Notes under the pieces: generated by a model
Seen by the model: the letters and a program-made list of their open reading frames with translations, nothing else
What the model was told of the DNA's origin: nothing
Database searches by the model: none
Translations under genes and position numbers: made by a program
Assembly (NCBI GenBank): GCA_019747735.1
Contig: JAIEQL010000010.1
Coordinates: 1 to 38,424, forward strand
DNA from: Chthoniobacterales bacterium
GTDB taxonomy: Bacteria > Verrucomicrobiota > Verrucomicrobiia > Chthoniobacterales > UBA6821
Length of the DNA: 38,424 bases
Reading direction: 5' to 3'
In this document: positions 24,416 through 33,216 of the stretch, piece after piece
How the letters are laid out: the number at the start of each line of letters is the position of its first letter
Position numbering within the stretch: position 1 is the first letter of the stretch

Positions 24416-25510
24416 TCAAAGAAGTTTTACAAAACGATTTCCTGCGAGAGAACGCACATGGTTCCCTAACTCAAGAGCCAGCAACCTAGAAGAGACTGTC
24501 GCTGGAGGCAAACACGATTTTTCAATAATCGCATCAATCAAGCTCCCTTCCTCCCCAATGGCTTGATAAATTGCAAGATCTTCTCCCTGCAGGACAACCT
24601 TTGCTTGGCTCTGCGAAAGTTCTGGGACTTGAGAAAAAACCATCGAAAGATCTTGAAGAATATCTTGGGCGTCGATGACAAGCTTGGCCCCTTGTTGAAT
24701 GAGGCGATTGGTTCCTAGTGCTGTTGGCTGATCAATTTTTCCTGGAATTGCATAGAGGGAGCGTCCCTGTTCAACGGCTTGGTGAGCAGTAATGAGCGCT
24801 CCACTTTTGAGGCGTGCCTCAACCACAAGAACTCCAAAGGAGCAGCCACTAATAATGCGATTGCGTCTGGGAAAGCTCTGGGGTGATGGCTTTGCCTGCA
24901 TCGGTAGCTCTGTTATCACTGCTCCTGCTGTTGCGATTTTTTCAGCAAGCAATTCATTTTCGGGAGGGTAAAGTTCCCCAAGCCCGCTCCCAAGGACAGC
25001 GATAGTCCTTCCCTGTGCTGCTAAGGCTCCTTGATGAGCCAGTGTGTCAACACCACGAGCCAAACCGCTGTAAATAGTGAGCCCGGCATAGGCCAGTTGG
25101 TAGCTCAATTTCTTGGTGACTTCCATGGCATAATGACTTGGATTGCGCGTCCCAACAATGGCGATGCCATGGCGTTGATCGTGCTCTTCCAATTTTCCAA
25201 AAAGATAAAGAACAACCGGGGGATCGTAGATTTCACGCAAGAGAGAGGGATACTGGGCATCGGAAGCAATAATCACGCTGGCTCCTGCAACAGCAATACG
25301 CTTCATCTCAGCAGCAAGATCAATCTGCTGTTCCCAATTTTTAATCGAGGCAGCAACCTCTCCTCCAACCCCTTCGACATGACATAGCTCTTGCCGCGAG
25401 GCTCTTAAAACAGCAACAGCGGAACCAAAGTGTTTTTTTAATCTTGCAAAACGAACAGGCCCCACACGAGGAAGCAGGTTGAAAAGAACACAAGCTTCGG
25501 TTTCGGTCAT
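24416..25510 (-). CDS. dprA: DNA processing protein DprA
   Basis: DprA binds incoming single-stranded DNA and loads RecA during natural transformation. Helix-hairpin-helix-like residues (LPRVGPVRFARLKKHFG) lead into the Rossmann-fold domain: AIVGTRNPSHYA, SGLARGVDTLAHQGAL, VLGSGLGELYPPEN, FPRRNRIISG, and SGALITAHQAVEQGR with YAIPGKID. A C-terminal winged helix follows. I chose ATG at 25510. The longer frame to a TTG at 25585 would add a segment (TYRLQP) that translates another copy of the heptamer repeat. The gene suggests competence, although dprA is often kept without it. Confidence 0.93.
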   Translation of the reverse strand: MTETEACVLFNLLPRVGPVRFARLKKHFGSAVAVLRASRQELCHVEGVGGEVAASIKNWEQQIDLAAEMKRIAVAGASVIIASDAQYPSLLREIYDPPVVLYLFGKLEEHDQRHGIAIVGTRNPSHYAMEVTKKLSYQLAYAGLTIYSGLARGVDTLAHQGALAAQGRTIAVLGSGLGELYPPENELLAEKIATAGAVITELPMQAKPSPQSFPRRNRIISGCSFGVLVVEARLKSGALITAHQAVEQGRSLYAIPGKIDQPTALGTNRLIQQGAKLVIDAQDILQDLSMVFSQVPELSQSQAKVVLQGEDLAIYQAIGEEGSLIDAIIEKSCLPPATVSSRLLALELGNHVRSLAGNRFVKLL

Positions 25511-25612
25511 TTCAGAAAAAGGCTGTAGGCGATAGGTCAAAACAAGCTCGTAGAGTTCCCGAAGAAAACAAACATTTTGAAACAACTTCTCGAATTGAAA
25601 AGCTTCTACGAA

Positions 25613-26521
25613 TTACAAACTCTTCTTCCGATGTTTCTTATGCACCACAGGCGTAGGAGCCCCTCCCGAAGCCGTCGTTGGAGCTACAGCGGGCTGAGGA
25701 GCTTGGCTCTCCATGGCGATCAATTCTGAAACGGTGACAAAGTGGTATCCTTTTGCTAGCAACGCATCGATCACTGTGGGTATTGCTTCAATGGTTCCAG
25801 GATGAATATCGTGGGCGAGCATGATAGCTCCTGGCTTTGCTCCAGCGATGAGTCGTTGAGCTACTACAGCTGATCCAGGACGTTTCCAATCCATGGGATC
25901 AACAGACCAAAGCACCATTTTCATTCCATCTTCATCAACGACGAGATGGCTCACCCGAGCATTAATAGCTCCATAGGGAGGACGCAAGAGAAGCGGTTTT
26001 TTTCCTGTTGCTTGCAAAATGACTTCAGATGTTTTGTTAACTTCTTCTTGAATTCGTACATCAGAAAGCTTGGTTAACTGAGGATGATCCCATGTGTGAT
26101 TGCCAATCTCATGCCCTTCTGCAACCGCACGAGCAAGGATTTCAGGATGAGAAGCTGCATTTTCTCCAATGACAAAAAAAGTTACTTTCACCCCTTTTGC
26201 TTTGAGAAGATCTAAGAGTTTGAGCGTAAGGGTCGCGCTTGGCCCATCATCAAAGGCAAGAGCAAGGTAAGGACCATCCACGGGGATTGAGCAATATTTG
26301 CGACAAGGAACAACAGAAGAAGCCGAGTTTACCGCTGGCTTCTGAGAAGCACTATTTTGAGAAGAAACTTCTGGCATCGCTGCTGGCGAAACAGTCACAG
26401 GTGGTGAGGCTGGAACAGTGGGGGCTGGAGCAGGTGTTGAGGCGTTTTCCTGGGCTGTACTTAGAGAAGGAAAGACACCCAATAGTAATACAAAAAAAGA
26501 AAAGATTGCTGCTTTTATCAT
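25613..26521 (-). CDS. Secreted NodB-type polysaccharide deacetylase
   Basis: A signal peptide (cleavage near STAQ, about residue 24) and a Pro/Ala/Ser-rich linker of about 50 residues precede a carbohydrate esterase 4 domain. All five motifs are visible: LAFDDGPS (catalytic Asp and metal Asp), GNHTWDHPQL (metal His pair), RPPYGAIN, VDPMDWKRPG, and MLAHDIHP (catalytic His). The enzyme would deacetylate N-acetylglucosamine in peptidoglycan or another glycan in the periplasm or outside. The tail is Pro/Ala-rich and ends in a basic cluster (KKHRKKSL). Confidence 0.92.
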   Translation of the reverse strand: MIKAAIFSFFVLLLGVFPSLSTAQENASTPAPAPTVPASPPVTVSPAAMPEVSSQNSASQKPAVNSASSVVPCRKYCSIPVDGPYLALAFDDGPSATLTLKLLDLLKAKGVKVTFFVIGENAASHPEILARAVAEGHEIGNHTWDHPQLTKLSDVRIQEEVNKTSEVILQATGKKPLLLRPPYGAINARVSHLVVDEDGMKMVLWSVDPMDWKRPGSAVVAQRLIAGAKPGAIMLAHDIHPGTIEAIPTVIDALLAKGYHFVTVSELIAMESQAPQPAVAPTTASGGAPTPVVHKKHRKKSL

Positions 26522-26546
26522 AACAAGCAGAAGACTATACCTCGTA

Positions 26547-26633
26547 GGGAGTATCTTGAAAACGAATAAAACTGATGCAGTATCACGAATGAAGAAGAGA
26601 CATCAATTGGTTCTCATTGAGAGCATTTTAAAT
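26547..26633. repeat. Degenerate composite of repeat ends A and B
   Basis: 26547-26585 matches the left end and first core bases of element A (GGGAGTATCTTGAAAACGAA then AAACTGATGCAGTATCA). 26619-26633 (GAGAGCATTTTAAAT) matches the end of element B. The 179-bp gap between the deacetylase and xseB holds nothing else I can identify. Confidence 0.6.
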
Positions 26634-26700
26634 TGATGACACGTCCTATTTCGCGGTTAAGATTCTGCAAACTCGCTCCTCACCTACTTACTTTTTATTT

Positions 26701-26955
26701 ATGTCAGAAAAAAAACCTTATTCCACAACAGCCTCTATCAACTCGATCGAGGGAGCATTAACGCGTTTAGAAAATATTGTTGCGAGCATTGAAAAAACAC
26801 CTCCTCCTCTGGAAACCTTGATTGAACGCTATGAAGAAGGGGTGAAGCTTTTAAAAATATGCCAAGAAAAATTGACTGCTGCAGAGCAACGCATTGAGAT
26901 CATCACGCGCAATGCACGTGGAGAAGCAGTATTGCAACAACTTCACCAAGATTAG
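26701..26955 (+). CDS. xseB: Exodeoxyribonuclease VII small subunit
   Basis: XseB binds the XseA nuclease that degrades single-stranded DNA from either end. The 84-aa protein shows the family pattern: SIEGALTRLENIVASIE, PLETLIERYEEGVKLLKICQEKLTAAEQRI. xseA is not in the window. dxs follows 26 bp downstream; the xseB-dxs link is common among bacteria. Confidence 0.93.
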   Translation: MSEKKPYSTTASINSIEGALTRLENIVASIEKTPPPLETLIERYEEGVKLLKICQEKLTAAEQRIEIITRNARGEAVLQQLHQD

Positions 26956-26981
26956 CTCACATTCAATCACCACCTAATAAA

Positions 26982-28859
26982 GTGAGCTATCAGACACTTC
27001 TTCCCACTCTTCATTCTCCAGAAGATCTCAAGAAGCTTTCAGAAACAGAATTGCCCCTTTTAGCGGAAGAAATCCGAGCAGAGCTGATCAAAACACTTTC
27101 TCAAACAGGAGGTCACTTAGGTCCTAATTTAGGAGTGGTGGAGCTGACCATTGCGCTTCACCGGGTTTTTAATACCCCCGAAGACAAATTTCTCTTTGAT
27201 GTCAGCCATCAAGGTTATGTCCATAAAATGCTCACCGGTCGTGCGGACCGCTTACAGACAATTCGCCAGCATGGGGGCCTCAATGGGTTTTTATTGCCAA
27301 GCGAAAGCGAACACGATTGTTATGGTGCAGGTCATGCTGGCACTTCCCTTTCAGCAGGGTTGGGAATAGCAGCTGCGAGAGACCAACAGGGAGGAAAAGA
27401 GCATGTGGTGGTGGTTGCTGGAGATGCTGCCTTCACTTGTGGCACCAGTTACGAAGCCCTTAACAATGTCGCTGCCACGACAAAGCGTTTTATTGTCATT
27501 CTCAACGATAATAAATGGTCGATTGCTAAAAATACCGGTGCCATCGCCCAGCATTTCAACCGGATTACAACAAGTCCGGCTTATGCTCATTTGCACGAGC
27601 AAGCAGCCAAATTTGTGGAATGGATCGGAGGAAAAAAAGCACGCGATCTGGCTCATAAAATCGAAACGGGAGTGAAGCAAATTTTATTACCAGGGGTCAT
27701 CTTCGATAACCTTGGGCTACGCTATTATGGCCCTATTGATGGGCATGACACAGCGCTCCTTATACGCACTTTTGAATTTCTCAAAACGCAACAAGAGCCA
27801 GTCATCCTCCATATCCTGACAGAAAAAGGAAAGGGTTATGCTCCCGCCTTAGCAAAGCCAGACAAATTCCATGGCCTTGGCAAATACCAGCCTGATACTG
27901 GAGAAACTGATCTTTCTACGAGCCCAACCTACTCAGAAATTATAGGAAAAACCCTCTCAAGCTTTGCAGAAGCTGATCCTTCGATGGTTGCTATCACTGC
28001 TGCTATGCCCACAGGAACAGGACTGATCTCCTTTGCACAAGAGCACCCACAGCGATTTTATGATGTCGGCATTGCTGAAGAACATGCAGCTCTCTTTGCC
28101 GCAGGCATGGCCACACAAGGAATGAAACCTTTTCTGGTCATCTACTCCACCTTTATGCAGCGGGCTTTTGATATGATTGTGCATGACATTGCACTCCAAA
28201 ATCTCAATGTCAAACTCTGCATGGACCGCGCAGGACTTTCTGGTGATGATGGACCCACCCATCATGGACTCTTTGATATTGCCTACTTGAGGGGCATTCC
28301 CAATATCCTTCACATGCAACCTAAGGATGAGGAAGAGTTCGTCGACATGCTCTGGACAATGACTCATTACCACCAGGGCCCGATTGCGATTCGCTATCCT
28401 CGCGGCGCAGGAACGGGTGCCATACCCAAAAAAACACCCACCCTTCTTTCCATCGGTCAGTCAGAAATAGTACGCGAGGGAAAGGAGATCGCTCTTTTTG
28501 GGCTCGGTAATTTTTGTAGTGTGGCCTTAGAAGTGGCTTCTCTCCTTGCAGAGCAAGGAATCGGTGCCGCTGTGATTAACCCTCGCTGGATCAAACCACT
28601 GGATACAAAAACAATTCAAGAGTTTGCCCAAAAAGTAAAACTCATGGTGACTTTAGAAGATCATGCGCTTGCCAATGGTTTTGGAACAACTGTTGCAGAG
28701 CATCTCAGCGATGCACACATCACCACTCCTTTGCTGCGCATTGGCTGGCCTGATCACTTCATCGAGCATGGCTCTGTTTCTATCTTGCGCAAAAAATATG
28801 GATTAACAGCAGAAGCCATTGTCGAAAGAATCCTTGCGTTCAAAGGCATTTTTCCCTAA
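26982..28859 (+). CDS. dxs: 1-deoxy-D-xylulose-5-phosphate synthase (divergent)
   Basis: DXS condenses pyruvate and glyceraldehyde 3-phosphate, the entry step of the MEP isoprenoid pathway, using thiamine diphosphate. The first-domain His (TGGHLGPNLGVVELT), FDVSHQGYVHKMLTGR, the EEHAALFAAGMA acid, and DRAGLSGDDGPTHHGLFD are all present. The thiamine-binding motif reads GDAAFTCGTSYEALN...NDN, where most DXS have GDGxxTGG. Length (625 aa) is normal. The start is GTG, with no alternative nearby. The order xseB-dxs-rpoZ suggests one transcript. Confidence 0.93.
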   Translation: MSYQTLLPTLHSPEDLKKLSETELPLLAEEIRAELIKTLSQTGGHLGPNLGVVELTIALHRVFNTPEDKFLFDVSHQGYVHKMLTGRADRLQTIRQHGGLNGFLLPSESEHDCYGAGHAGTSLSAGLGIAAARDQQGGKEHVVVVAGDAAFTCGTSYEALNNVAATTKRFIVILNDNKWSIAKNTGAIAQHFNRITTSPAYAHLHEQAAKFVEWIGGKKARDLAHKIETGVKQILLPGVIFDNLGLRYYGPIDGHDTALLIRTFEFLKTQQEPVILHILTEKGKGYAPALAKPDKFHGLGKYQPDTGETDLSTSPTYSEIIGKTLSSFAEADPSMVAITAAMPTGTGLISFAQEHPQRFYDVGIAEEHAALFAAGMATQGMKPFLVIYSTFMQRAFDMIVHDIALQNLNVKLCMDRAGLSGDDGPTHHGLFDIAYLRGIPNILHMQPKDEEEFVDMLWTMTHYHQGPIAIRYPRGAGTGAIPKKTPTLLSIGQSEIVREGKEIALFGLGNFCSVALEVASLLAEQGIGAAVINPRWIKPLDTKTIQEFAQKVKLMVTLEDHALANGFGTTVAEHLSDAHITTPLLRIGWPDHFIEHGSVSILRKKYGLTAEAIVERILAFKGIFP

Positions 28860-28889
28860 AAAGTATCCCCTTCGTTTACCAAAATTTTT

Positions 28890-29111
28890 ATGAATCCTCT
28901 TCTCATCGAGCAAGCAGCCGCCATCATCCCCAACAAACAGGTGCTCATTAATGCTGTTAGCAAGCGTGTTCGCCAGCTCATGGCAGGAAGCCGGCCTTTA
29001 ATTGAAGATTCTTTTCGTAAGGGGCTTGCTGATATTGCGCTCTCTGAAATTGCTGCTGGTAAAATTCAGGTTATCGATCGCGAGATTCTTGGGGAAGAGC
29101 TATTCGCTTAA
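28890..29111 (+). CDS. rpoZ: RNA polymerase omega subunit
   Basis: Omega helps assemble RNA polymerase by wrapping the beta-prime C-terminus. The 73-aa protein has the right size and the omega core: NKQVLINAVSKRVRQLMAGSRPLIE and then ADIALSEIAAGKIQV. The first helix (LLIEQAAAII) replaces the longer N-terminus of proteobacterial omega. It follows dxs by 30 bp in the same direction. Confidence 0.85.
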   Translation: MNPLLIEQAAAIIPNKQVLINAVSKRVRQLMAGSRPLIEDSFRKGLADIALSEIAAGKIQVIDREILGEELFA

Positions 29112-29123
29112 TTAGCCTGACTA

Positions 29124-29298
29124 CTAGAGCATTTTAAATAAAACTACAGCCATTTTAGAGCATCATTAAGAATTTTTGTAGTCGATGCAGTGCCAGGAGC
29201 TGAGGCGCACAGCGAGGGAGTGTATAGCCAATACTCGATGGAGCGAGCACCGAAGCGACGACGCAACGAGCGGCTACAGAATTTTTTAATATGCTCTA
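29124..29298. repeat. Inverted-repeat element B, copy 1
   Basis: Ends are TAGAGCATTTTAAA (left) and its near-inverse ending ATGCTCTA (right). The core (about 29182-29275) resembles the core of element A: GATGCAGT-CCAGGAGC, GCGCACAG, GTGTATA, TACTCGA, GCGAGCAC. The right end shares its TA (29297-29298) with element A, so the two are back to back. With element A they fill the 332-bp gap after rpoZ; no gene is visible there. Confidence 0.82.
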
Positions 29299-29440
29299 GA
29301 GGGTGTCTTGAAAATGAATAAAATTGATGCAGTACCAGGAGCGAAGCGCACAGACCCGCAGTGTATATGGACATACTCGAGGACGCGAGCACTGGAGCGA
29401 CGTCGTAATGCGCAATTTTAGTCTTTTCAAGACACCCTCT
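29298..29440. repeat. TA-flanked inverted-repeat element A, copy 2 (143 bp)
   Basis: The same perfect 17-bp ends as copy 1 (29298-29314 and 29424-29440), the same length, and only a few differences in the core. The right end lies 3 bp from the stop codon of the membrane protein gene. Confidence 0.88.
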
Positions 29441-29443
29441 AGT

Positions 29444-31321
29444 TTACGGACTCAGCAAAATCGGCTTCATACTCCTAGGTTGTTGACGGATATTCTCTTG
29501 TTCCGAAGGTTCTAGATAACGGGCTAAGGTTTCAAACAACTCTTCGGGTTGATTGATGAGAAGGTCTGCTGTTGGTTGCATTCCTCGGGAGGCTAAGCCC
29601 AGAAGGGAGTTATAATAAGCAACGGCAACAGCTCTTTGGGAAGTGGGAGAAGCCAAGTGAGCCACCTCTTCTAAGGTAAAAAGAATAGTTACTGGGGCAT
29701 CACCTACCAAATTCATTTTTGCATAAACAGTGCTCCCAATCCCAATGGCAAGAGCTCTCCAAGCCGGATCAGACAAAAAAGCATACTGCCAGTCACTACG
29801 ATTATTTTCGATAATGGCGACTTGAATGCCGTAAGAATCAAGAAAGCTGAGCTCTTCTAGTGCATTAGCAGCGCGATATTCCTCCCAAAGGGATGTGGGA
29901 TGAGGAGCAAAAAAGCCATCGATGAAAACTTTTTTTTGAGATTTCCAAACGAAGGAAGCATAGCTTCCCGTGACAATAGTTGTGAAACAAGGCTCCTCCA
30001 AAAAATGAGTCTTCACAAAAGCATAAGGAGCATCCTCAAAAGCAGCAGCCTTCCCAAAACCAAACACTCTTTCTTTCTCTCGAAAAAAAAGTTCGCTCTT
30101 TTTTAAACTCACCACGGCGATCATCCCAACAAACCCGATCACACAAGCAAGCGCGCAAAAAAATAAAACAATTTTCTTTCCTCTTATCCTATCAGCTTCT
30201 GCAAGGATCGAAGTGATAACAAAGAGGGCGGTGATTGCGGCATATCCTGTCCCTCGGAAGTAACTCACTCCAAAATAAGTCGTCAAGCTCAACAGCGCCA
30301 TCATTCCAAATTTGTTGCGAGGCCGATGAACGATTAAGAGCAAGAAGGCTACCAGCGAGAGCAGCAAAGAAGACCATGCCGCAGGATGAGAGATTACTTT
30401 CCAGGTAGAAAAAAAATCACCACTCAGTGGTATTCCGTTGTTCTCCCAAGAAGGACGCAGGTTGTTTTCGATGAGAAAAGAAGAAGCTGGGGAAGCCTCT
30501 AGATGAAGAGCTTGAAAGAGGAGCGTGATTCCGTGAAAAAAATACCCTGCTAACAAAACGCGTATTTGGTGACTATAAATTAAGGAAAGAAAAAGCAGCA
30601 AACAGGGAGCTATCAGCATCACAACGATAGGGCCTGTTGAGAGAAGGCAAGGACGATGGGAGAGGCGATCCGCAAGCAACCCAGCGTAGAGTAAAAAAAG
30701 AGCAATGACTCCTAAGGCATAAGAAGAATGAGTGGCCGACCAAACAAGAAAGAGCAGGGGGTAAAAAAAAAGGACCTTCCAACCTTTGCTGTCATGCGTA
30801 TGCCAATAAAAAAGAGCCAACGTCAAAGGGAAAAAAACTAATGAAAAAAGAGCATTGCGCACCATTTGGAGCTGACAAGTACCAAGAGCAAGCAAGAAAA
30901 AAAGAAGCAGAGCTCCCCAGTACCAGTTTTTTTCTAGCTGCAAGAGCGATCGCAGCGGAAAAAAAATAACAGCCGCTCCGGCCAAGATAAGCGAGAGCAA
31001 CACTAGCAGCTGCAACCCTGGAACGCCGGCAAGGCGATAGAGAAAGGCAAGCCCAATGTCTCCTAGAAAAGTATTGGAGAGCTGCTTGAGGTAAGCGGGG
31101 TCGATGGGAGTAAAATAAAAATTCTCTGCACTTGGAAAGAGGGTCTTTAGCTGGAGCATCTCATCGCCCCAAGCGATATGCCACCAGACATCGGAGTTAT
31201 GAATATGGAAAAGACCAACAAGGCAGGCAATCGCAAGGGCCATGGTTCCTGCGATCCAGGAGATAAGGGAGTTAAAGGTGAAGGTTGCAGTTTTCACATT
31301 TTGCGTGACTACCAACGTCAT
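29444..31321 (-). CDS. Large polytopic membrane protein, possibly GT-C-type glycosyltransferase-like
   Basis: The 625-aa protein has about 11 hydrophobic segments up to residue 415, then a soluble domain of about 200 residues. The first loop holds NSDVWWHIAWGDEML, which resembles the acidic DxDxWWH-type loop of integral-membrane glycosyltransferase-like proteins; that assignment is inferred. The soluble part includes TGSYASFVWKSQKKVFIDG, again seen in such proteins. No substrate can be proposed. The stop lies 3 bp from element A. Confidence 0.6.
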   Translation of the reverse strand: MTLVVTQNVKTATFTFNSLISWIAGTMALAIACLVGLFHIHNSDVWWHIAWGDEMLQLKTLFPSAENFYFTPIDPAYLKQLSNTFLGDIGLAFLYRLAGVPGLQLLVLLSLILAGAAVIFFPLRSLLQLEKNWYWGALLLFFLLALGTCQLQMVRNALFSLVFFPLTLALFYWHTHDSKGWKVLFFYPLLFLVWSATHSSYALGVIALFLLYAGLLADRLSHRPCLLSTGPIVVMLIAPCLLLFLSLIYSHQIRVLLAGYFFHGITLLFQALHLEASPASSFLIENNLRPSWENNGIPLSGDFFSTWKVISHPAAWSSLLLSLVAFLLLIVHRPRNKFGMMALLSLTTYFGVSYFRGTGYAAITALFVITSILAEADRIRGKKIVLFFCALACVIGFVGMIAVVSLKKSELFFREKERVFGFGKAAAFEDAPYAFVKTHFLEEPCFTTIVTGSYASFVWKSQKKVFIDGFFAPHPTSLWEEYRAANALEELSFLDSYGIQVAIIENNRSDWQYAFLSDPAWRALAIGIGSTVYAKMNLVGDAPVTILFTLEEVAHLASPTSQRAVAVAYYNSLLGLASRGMQPTADLLINQPEELFETLARYLEPSEQENIRQQPRSMKPILLSP

Positions 31322-31429
31322 TTCATTTCAAAAAAAAATTCTAAGAGCTTAAAAAAATGATGGAATTTTTATTCCAATTTTTCTGCAATCCCAACTTCTC
31401 TGCTTTAAAATTTTTGATAAAAAATTTTA

Positions 31430-31508
31430 TTTTGTGTTCTTTGCATGCCGCTTGCGGCTTTGTGATCTTTATGGTGAATTTCTTTCTGCTTGAGCTGTAT
31501 TGTTACAG
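31430..31508. repeat. Degenerate repeat (families C and G remnants) before the hflX 3' end
   Basis: TGGTGAATTTCTTTCTGCTTGAGCT (31471 onward) resembles the start of repeat C. GTGTTCTTTGCATGCCGC just before it resembles an arm of element G. GCCGCTTGCGGC forms a short palindrome. No gene is visible in 31322-31508. Confidence 0.5.
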
Positions 31509-32759
31509 TCATTGTCTGATTTCATAAGCCTCCCACTTTTTAGCAAACTCCGCAGGAACCTCTGCGGTGACTAGAACGTGATCCTCCAGGTAGGAGAGGC
31601 TCTTGACATGACCGCAAGCATGGATTTCAGCGAGCACCGCACTTTTTTCCAGAGGAAGTTGGTAGCAGCGCGTGACGCGCCTTTGACTCAAAAGCTGCTG
31701 TAGCGCTTCTCTCAGCTGCTCCAATCCAACGCCTGACGTGGCAGAAATGGCAACGCTTCCTGAAAATCGTGCCAGCTGTGCTTCCACAAAAGCCGAATGC
31801 CTCAGTTGGTCGATTTTATTAAAAATAAGCAGCATCGGTTTTTGATCTACATGAAGCTCTTTTAAAATTTTGGTAACAGCTTCTATTTGCTCCTCGTACT
31901 GAGGATGGCTTAGATCGACCACATGCAGGAGTACCTCTGCTAGCTCCACCTCTTCCAATGTTGCTTTAAACGACTCCACCAGTGTGTGAGGCAATTTGCG
32001 GATGAAGCCGACCGTATCGGTGAGTAAGATCTTTTGATGATTGGGAAGCAAGCAGTGACGCGTGGTAGGATCAAGGGTGGCGAAGAGTTTATTTTCGGCC
32101 AAAGCATCAGCTCCTGTCAGTGCATTGAGGAGCGAGGATTTGCCAGCATTGGTGTAGCCGACAAGCGAGGCTAACGGCCAATGACGACGCAACCGGCCTT
32201 CGCGTTGCGTAGAGCGGATTTGGCGCACACCACGGAGCTCTTCTTTCAATCGAGCAATTTTTTCTTGAACACGGCGACGATCAACTTCCAGCTGCGTTTC
32301 TCCAGGGCCTCGGGTTCCGATACCTCCACTTTGGCGAGAGAGATGTCCCCACATACGCGTGAGGCGGGGTAATAAATATTGCAATTGGGCCAGCTCTACC
32401 TGCAAACGCCCTTCGCGCGAACGTGCGCGAGCTGCAAAAATATCGAGGATGAGTTGGGTACGATCGATGACCTTGCGCGTCACCAGCTGCTCGAGATTGC
32501 GTCCCTGAGCAGGAGTAAGCTCATCATCAAAAATAACAGAGGTCGCCTGATATTGCTTACAGAGTTGAGCCAGCTCTTCTGCCTTTCCTTTGCCGATGTA
32601 ATAAGGAGCCGTGGGGCGCTCCAGTTTTTGAGTCAGGACTTCCACCACTTCCGCTCCTGCTGTCTTAGCTAGCTGGCCAAGCTCTTCTAAAGAATCGAGC
32701 AGCTGCCAATGGGCAGTATCAGCTTGTTCGAGGCCAACGAGAATTGTTTTTTCAGGCAT
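31509..32759 (-). CDS. hflX: GTPase HflX
   Basis: HflX is a ribosome-binding GTPase that splits stalled or heat-damaged 70S ribosomes. The N-terminal domain has the glycine-rich PYYIGKGKAEEL and FDDELTPAQGRNLE. The linker shows the diagnostic GGIGTRGPGETQLEVDRR. The G domain has GYTNAGKSSLLNAL (G1), DTVGFIRKLP (G3) and NKID (G4). A C-terminal domain follows. At 416 aa it is a standard bacterial HflX. It stands alone. Confidence 0.96.
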   Translation of the reverse strand: MPEKTILVGLEQADTAHWQLLDSLEELGQLAKTAGAEVVEVLTQKLERPTAPYYIGKGKAEELAQLCKQYQATSVIFDDELTPAQGRNLEQLVTRKVIDRTQLILDIFAARARSREGRLQVELAQLQYLLPRLTRMWGHLSRQSGGIGTRGPGETQLEVDRRRVQEKIARLKEELRGVRQIRSTQREGRLRRHWPLASLVGYTNAGKSSLLNALTGADALAENKLFATLDPTTRHCLLPNHQKILLTDTVGFIRKLPHTLVESFKATLEEVELAEVLLHVVDLSHPQYEEQIEAVTKILKELHVDQKPMLLIFNKIDQLRHSAFVEAQLARFSGSVAISATSGVGLEQLREALQQLLSQRRVTRCYQLPLEKSAVLAEIHACGHVKSLSYLEDHVLVTAEVPAEFAKKWEAYEIRQ

Positions 32760-33204
32760 GAGTAAGAGGCTAAAGGCTGAAGTTAGTACTGTCCAAAATG
32801 ATTTTTTAATTTTAAATCACTCTTGTCCAAAATAAATCCCATCAACAGAAGAAGAGACTTTGCTAGCTACATTCTAGCTACAATTACACATTAACGTCAT
32901 TCCATCGGAAGATGGTTTTGTGATATTCTGGGTCCTCGCCTTCGCGAGGAGCTGCTACAAATATTCATGGAATTATCCCTCCGTCGATGTGCATTTTCAT
33001 TTAGAATTTTTGGACGCTCCTGCTTTCATCAGAATTGACCTTCGCCTGGATTCCAGCGTCCGCTGGAATGACGGTTAAGGGAGTAGCGATGTCCAATTTT
33101 GAAAATACACATTGCCTTTTGGTGACGCTCGTGATGGCTCAATTGGTGGCACGTCCCAATAACAATCAGTTTGATTCTTGCTTTTGGAAAAAAAATAAAG
33201 ATAA
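32760..33204. repeat. Gap with GC-rich palindromes and repeat fragments
   Basis: No gene is visible in these 445 bp. They hold the palindromes CCTCGCCTTCGCGAGG (32934-32949) and ATTCCAGCGTCCGCTGGAAT (33050-33069), the second inside the GGATTCC...GGAATGACGG context also seen at 18.7 kb. Other fragments are AGGCTAAAGGCTGAAG (heptamer-like, 32767-32782) and two TTGTCC/TGTCCAAAAT blocks. Confidence 0.7.
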
Positions 33205-33216
33205 ATGATCGCTTCT

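Noticed and set aside
25511..25585. N-terminal extension of DprA from a TTG codon
   Set aside because: It includes a heptamer-repeat translation (TYRLQP) and lies before the conserved start of the family.
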